NCBI GenBank assembly: GCA_051000715.1
Contig: JBPCOB010000224.1
Location: 1 to 9,964, forward strand
Source of the DNA: JBPCOB01 sp051000715
GTDB taxonomy: Bacteria > Actinomycetota > Actinomycetes > JALYNC01
Length of the DNA: 9,964 nucleotides
Reading direction: 5' to 3'
In this document: positions 8,061-9,964 of the stretch, in pieces
Numbering within the stretch: position 1 is the first letter of the stretch
How the letters are laid out: every line of letters begins with the position of its first letter
Made by a program: the position numbers and the translations under genes
Notes under the pieces: generated by a model
What the model was told of the DNA's origin: nothing
The model's database searches: none
What the model saw: only the letters and a program-made list of their open reading frames with translations

Positions 8061-8997
8061 TCACGGAAACTTTGCGGCGTCCTGGTCCCGCTTTGTTTCC
8101 GCGCCCCCGGCAGCACGCCGTAGCCCGCGCCCGATCTGGGCGGCCACTCGGTCCGGCTGCTCCCGGATGGCGTGGCTGGGGAACCGAAGCACTAGCCGGT
8201 CGTCCAGCCCGATCTCGTTCTGACGGTCCATGTCCTCCCACCACTGCTGGCCCACCATGTGCTGCGAGCCGTCCACCTCGACGGCGAGGCGCGCGGCCCC
8301 CTCCCACCACAGGTCGAGGTAGTACCGGCCGTTGTGCAAGGACAGCTGCCGGGCGGTCGGTTGCGGCAGTCCAGCCCGGCGAAGCAGCCCCTTCATCTTG
8401 AGTTCGGGCAGCGACTGGGCGCCGGCGGCAATGTCGGCAAGGGTCGCGAGGATCAGGGAGCGGTGCCGGCACGGCCCAAGCCGCAGCACTGCGGCACGCA
8501 GGAGCGGCACCGTGACGAGCCGCCGTTGCACGCCGGCAGAAAGGACGGCTCGTACGTCATCCCGCCGATGCGCAACCGTCGCCATGTCGACGATCGACCT
8601 CGGGAGCCGGGTACGCCGCGGCTGCCGGTCGGGGTGAACGTCGAAGCCGGTGAGCGAACCTCCGGTGGACCACGATTCCAGGCTGCTCCCGCACTCGGCG
8701 AACCACTGGCACGGTGACGTGCACGGCCGCGGTCGGGAAGCCGGCAAGGCCGTCTCGTGCCGCGGCCGTGTAATGGCTGAGCACCGCGCCGTCACCGGCG
8801 TAGAGCAGCGCTGCGATTTCGCGCTGTTCCGGAGTCAGTGGTCCGTTGTGGGTGGCGTAGATGCCCCGGTAGACCCGCTGCCAGCGTCCGGACCGCAGCA
8901 GCCAACGCAGTCTGTCCGGGCTCAGCCCGCCCGCCAGCGCCTGCGCCCGGGTTACCACCCCGGCGACGCTCGCGGGAATCAAAATGGCCGGCATCAT
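8061..8997 (-). pseudogene. DUF559 / Vsr-like endonuclease-fold protein with AbiEi-type N-terminus, frameshifted
   Basis: Two overlapping reading frames together make one protein of about 311 residues once a single base is removed. The N-terminal part (ATG 8997; residues 1-113) has a winged-helix-like AbiEi/transcriptional regulator segment, GGLSPDRLRWLLRSGRWQRV, then YRGIYATHNGPLTPEQRE and VHVTVPVVRRVREQPGIVVHRR. The C-terminal part (residues 114-311) has the DUF559 fold related to Vsr and PD-(D/E)XK nucleases: SLPELK with Glu198, YYLDLWW with Asp228, and LAVEVDGSQH with Glu240 and Asp242, then RLVLRFPSHAI. The break is at about 8657-8658, where AGGTTCGCT would read in family register as AGGTCGCT. 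The catalytic half is otherwise intact, so this may be a recent mutation, a sequencing error or a recoded site. The start has no good ribosome site. The cellular role of the family is not established. Confidence 0.85.
8065..8100. repeat. Left 36-nt palindromic repeat
   Basis: The arms are GGAAAC and GTTTCC (6 bp), then TTT facing TTT, then GCGG/CCGC (4 bp) around a 10-nt loop. The central 18 nt, GCGGCGTCCTGGTCCCGC, is identical to the right copy. Read on the minus strand, this repeat encodes the last residues of the DUF559 protein (ETKRDQDAAKFP), and the stop codon lies just beyond the arm. No T-run follows on either strand, so it is not a standard intrinsic terminator, although it could still stall transcription after fusA2. 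Confidence 0.9.
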
Positions 8998-9040
8998 CTG
9001 ATGCTGGGCCGGGGGACGTGCTATCGAAAGACGCCGGCGG

Positions 9041-9120
9041 CCTGCTGTGGACGTCGCTCCGGTTGCGCACGGGCCGGCGTCGTGCTGTGGACGGGGCTCC
9101 GGTCGCGCACCGGCCAGGTT
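9041..9120. repeat. Two tandem 40-bp imperfect copies upstream of the DUF559 gene
   Basis: The units 9041-9080 and 9081-9120 align without gaps at 32 of 40 positions. Each holds GCTGTGGACG, then GCTCCGG and GCGCAC. A further TGTGGA occurs at 9120-9125, where the right palindrome begins. The repeats lie between the DUF559 start and the right palindrome, where a promoter or a protein-binding site for that gene would be expected. I cannot assign a function. Confidence 0.85.
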
Positions 9121-9122
9121 GT

Positions 9123-9158
9123 GGAAACTAGGCGGCGTCCTGGTCCCGCATAGTTTCC
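9123..9158. repeat. Right 36-nt palindromic repeat
   Basis: The arms GGAAACTA and TAGTTTCC pair over 8 bp. A single G/A mismatch follows, then GCGG/CCGC around the same 10-nt loop as the left copy. It differs from the left copy only at the two 3-nt blocks beside the central 18 nt. It is followed on the plus strand by GTGAGCC, the inverse of the GGCTCAC that precedes the left copy. Confidence 0.9.
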
Positions 9159-9183
9159 GTGAGCCTCCCGGGGTGTAGCGAAA

Positions 9184-9215
9184 GGTCCGGACCGCCGCAG
9201 CCGGTCGGCCGGACC
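9184..9215 (-). terminator. Possible terminator of the thrS-HIT operon
   Basis: On the minus strand a 7-bp perfect stem (GGTCCGG/CCGGACC) with an 18-nt GC-rich loop is followed directly by TTTCGC. It lies 15 bp after the HIT stop codon. The T-run is short, as is common in high-GC actinobacteria, so the call is tentative. If it works, the DUF559 gene would need its own promoter. Confidence 0.45.
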
Positions 9216-9229
9216 GCCGGCACCGCCGC

Positions 9230-9739
9230 TCAGCCGGTCGGCCAGGCCGCAGCGAGCAGGTCGCGGGTGTCGGCCAGCAGCTGCGGTAGCACCTTGGTCC
9301 GGCCGACCACCGGCATGAAGTTGGTGTCCCCGCCCCACCTCGGCACGACGTGCTGGTGCAGGTGCTCGGCGATGCCGGCACCGGCCACCGCGCCGAGGTT
9401 GATGCCGAGGTTGAACCCCTGCGGTCGGCTGACCTCGCGCAGCGCGGTCACCGCAGACTTGGCGTACGCCGCAAGCTCGGACGTCTCCACGTCGGAGAGC
9501 TCGGTGAACTCGGCGACGTGACGGTAGGGCACCACCATCAGGTGGCCGGGGTTGTAGGGGTAGAGGTTCAGCACGGCGTAGACATGCAGGCCGCGCGCCA
9601 CCACGAGGCCGTCGTCGTCGGACTTCCCGGGAATGGCGCACAGCGGGCAGCCGGTGTCCTCCGCCGGCTTGCCTTCGCCCTTGAGGTAGGCCATCCGGTG
9701 CGGCGTCCACAGCCGCTCGAAGGCGTCCGGCCCGCCCAT
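9230..9739 (-). CDS. HIT-family hydrolase (Ap4A phosphorylase-like, Rv2613c type)
   Basis: This 169-residue histidine-triad protein is closest in pattern to M. tuberculosis Rv2613c, which is reported to split diadenosine tetraphosphate by phosphorolysis. The block FERLWTPHRMAYL (7-19) opens the protein. VVARGLHVYAVLNLYPYNPGHLMVVPYRH (46-74) forms the nucleotide-binding core, given here as adjoining family segments. The catalytic triad motif EHLHQHVVPRW (125-135) supplies His126, His128 and His130. Cys31 and Cys34 in CPLC resemble the zinc-binding pair of other HIT proteins. ATG 9739 shares one base with the thrS stop (TGATG), which implies translational coupling, and no strong ribosome site precedes it. 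In mycobacteria pgsA follows this gene directly; here fusA2 and the DUF559 unit intervene. Confidence 0.95.
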   Translation of the reverse strand: MGGPDAFERLWTPHRMAYLKGEGKPAEDTGCPLCAIPGKSDDDGLVVARGLHVYAVLNLYPYNPGHLMVVPYRHVAEFTELSDVETSELAAYAKSAVTALREVSRPQGFNLGINLGAVAGAGIAEHLHQHVVPRWGGDTNFMPVVGRTKVLPQLLADTRDLLAAAWPTG

Positions 9740-9964
9740 CAGGTCGGTCGCCGGTCCGCAATCGCGAGCTCGATCTCGGCGAGCGCCTCCTCCACCGGTA
9801 CGCCGCGCCGCTCCTCGCCCGAGCGGTAGCGGAAGGAGACCGCACCCGCCTCGATGTCGCGGTCGCCCGCGATCAGCATGAACGGCACCTTGTCGTGCTG
9901 GGCCTTGACGATCTTCTTCTGCATCCGCTCGTCGGACTCGTCGACCTGGACCCGTACGCCGGCA
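9739..9964 (-). CDS. thrS: Threonine--tRNA ligase, C-terminal end (partial)
   Basis: Only the last 75 codons are present; the rest lies beyond the right edge. The segment is the C-terminal anticodon-binding domain of a class II aminoacyl-tRNA synthetase, with ESDERMQKKIVKAQ, KVPFMLIAGDRDIEAGAVSFRYR and a final EALAEIELAIADRRP tail. This pattern is typical of ThrRS, and the HIT gene directly downstream supports it, since thrS-HIT-pgsA is the usual actinobacterial order. The enzyme charges tRNA-Thr in the cytosol. The stop TGA overlaps the HIT start by one base. Confidence 0.93.
   Translation of the reverse strand, partial: AGVRVQVDESDERMQKKIVKAQHDKVPFMLIAGDRDIEAGAVSFRYRSGEERRGVPVEEALAEIELAIADRRPT

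Larger units (their letters stand above)
8058..9165. mobile_element. Putative small element: DUF559 gene bounded by terminal inverted repeats and paired palindromes
   Basis: The ends are perfect 14-bp inverted repeats, GGCTCACGGAAACT at 8058-8071 and its complement at 9152-9165. With one mismatch the match extends to about 20 bp. Just inside each end is a 36-nt palindrome (8065-8100 and 9123-9158), and 30 of 36 positions are the same in the two copies. The only gene inside is a frameshifted DUF559 endonuclease-like gene. The unit lies 63 bp after the fusA2 stop and 64 bp before the HIT stop codon. I see no target-site duplication and no transposase. It could instead be two dispersed palindromes that happen to flank the gene. 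Calling it mobile is inference. Confidence 0.45.

Noticed and set aside
8065..8100. Standard intrinsic terminator for fusA2
   Set aside because: The palindrome has no T-run on the plus strand and a near-identical copy sits at the other end of the DUF559 unit, so it is better seen as an element end.
9041..9120. DnaA boxes (replication origin) in the 40-bp repeats
   Set aside because: The GTCCACA cores match the actinobacterial box only partly (7 of 9), only two or three occur, and no dnaA or dnaN gene is near.
8061..9165. Toxin-antitoxin pair or full restriction-modification system
   Set aside because: Only one gene is present. The AbiEi-like segment is the N-terminus of the same protein, and no methylase or second toxin gene accompanies it.
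8040..9185. Target-site duplication around the DUF559 unit
   Set aside because: The sequences next to 8058 and 9165 share no direct repeat that I can see.

Overview
The window is very GC-rich, with GTG and TTG starts and tightly overlapping genes. It carries the phosphatidyl-myo-inositol mannoside (PIM) gene set next to thrS, a HIT hydrolase and pdxS. This order (thrS, HIT, pgsA, PatA, pimA ... pdxS) resembles the Mycobacterium tuberculosis Rv2614c to Rv2606c neighbourhood. The organism is therefore an actinomycete. A Micromonosporaceae-type genome is my best guess, but that is inference from style and gene set.

Layout, left to right. (1) 1-673, minus: the N-terminal three quarters of pdxS, running off the left edge. 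(2) 878-2301: two divergent genes for MOSC-domain proteins, one YiiM-like (minus) and one YcbX/mARC-like (plus). (3) 2425-5678, minus: an operon read pgsA (TTG start), then PatA acyltransferase, then pimA, then a LemA-like membrane protein. The first three genes are joined by 4-nt GTGA and ATGA overlaps, and the LemA-like gene starts 10 nt after the pimA stop. Together pgsA, pimA and PatA make phosphatidylinositol phosphate, mannosylate phosphatidylinositol and acylate the mannoside. (4) 5844-7994, plus: an EF-G2/FusA2-type elongation factor G paralogue, divergent from pgsA. (5) 8058-9165: a unit with element-like architecture, bounded by 14-bp perfect terminal inverted repeats. A near-identical 36-nt palindrome lies at each end. 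It carries one frameshifted gene for a DUF559/Vsr-like endonuclease-fold protein. (6) 9230-9964, minus: a HIT-family hydrolase coupled to the 3' end of thrS by a TGATG overlap, with a possible terminator after it.

The unusual part is 8058-9165. A DUF559 nuclease-like gene sits between paired palindromes whose outer sequences are inverted with respect to each other, in the gap between fusA2 and HIT. I do not recognise this as a named IS family. It could be a small nuclease-associated mobile or palindromic-repeat element, and its gene currently carries a one-base frameshift. The other genes are ordinary core actinobacterial genes. No tRNA, rRNA or CRISPR array was seen.
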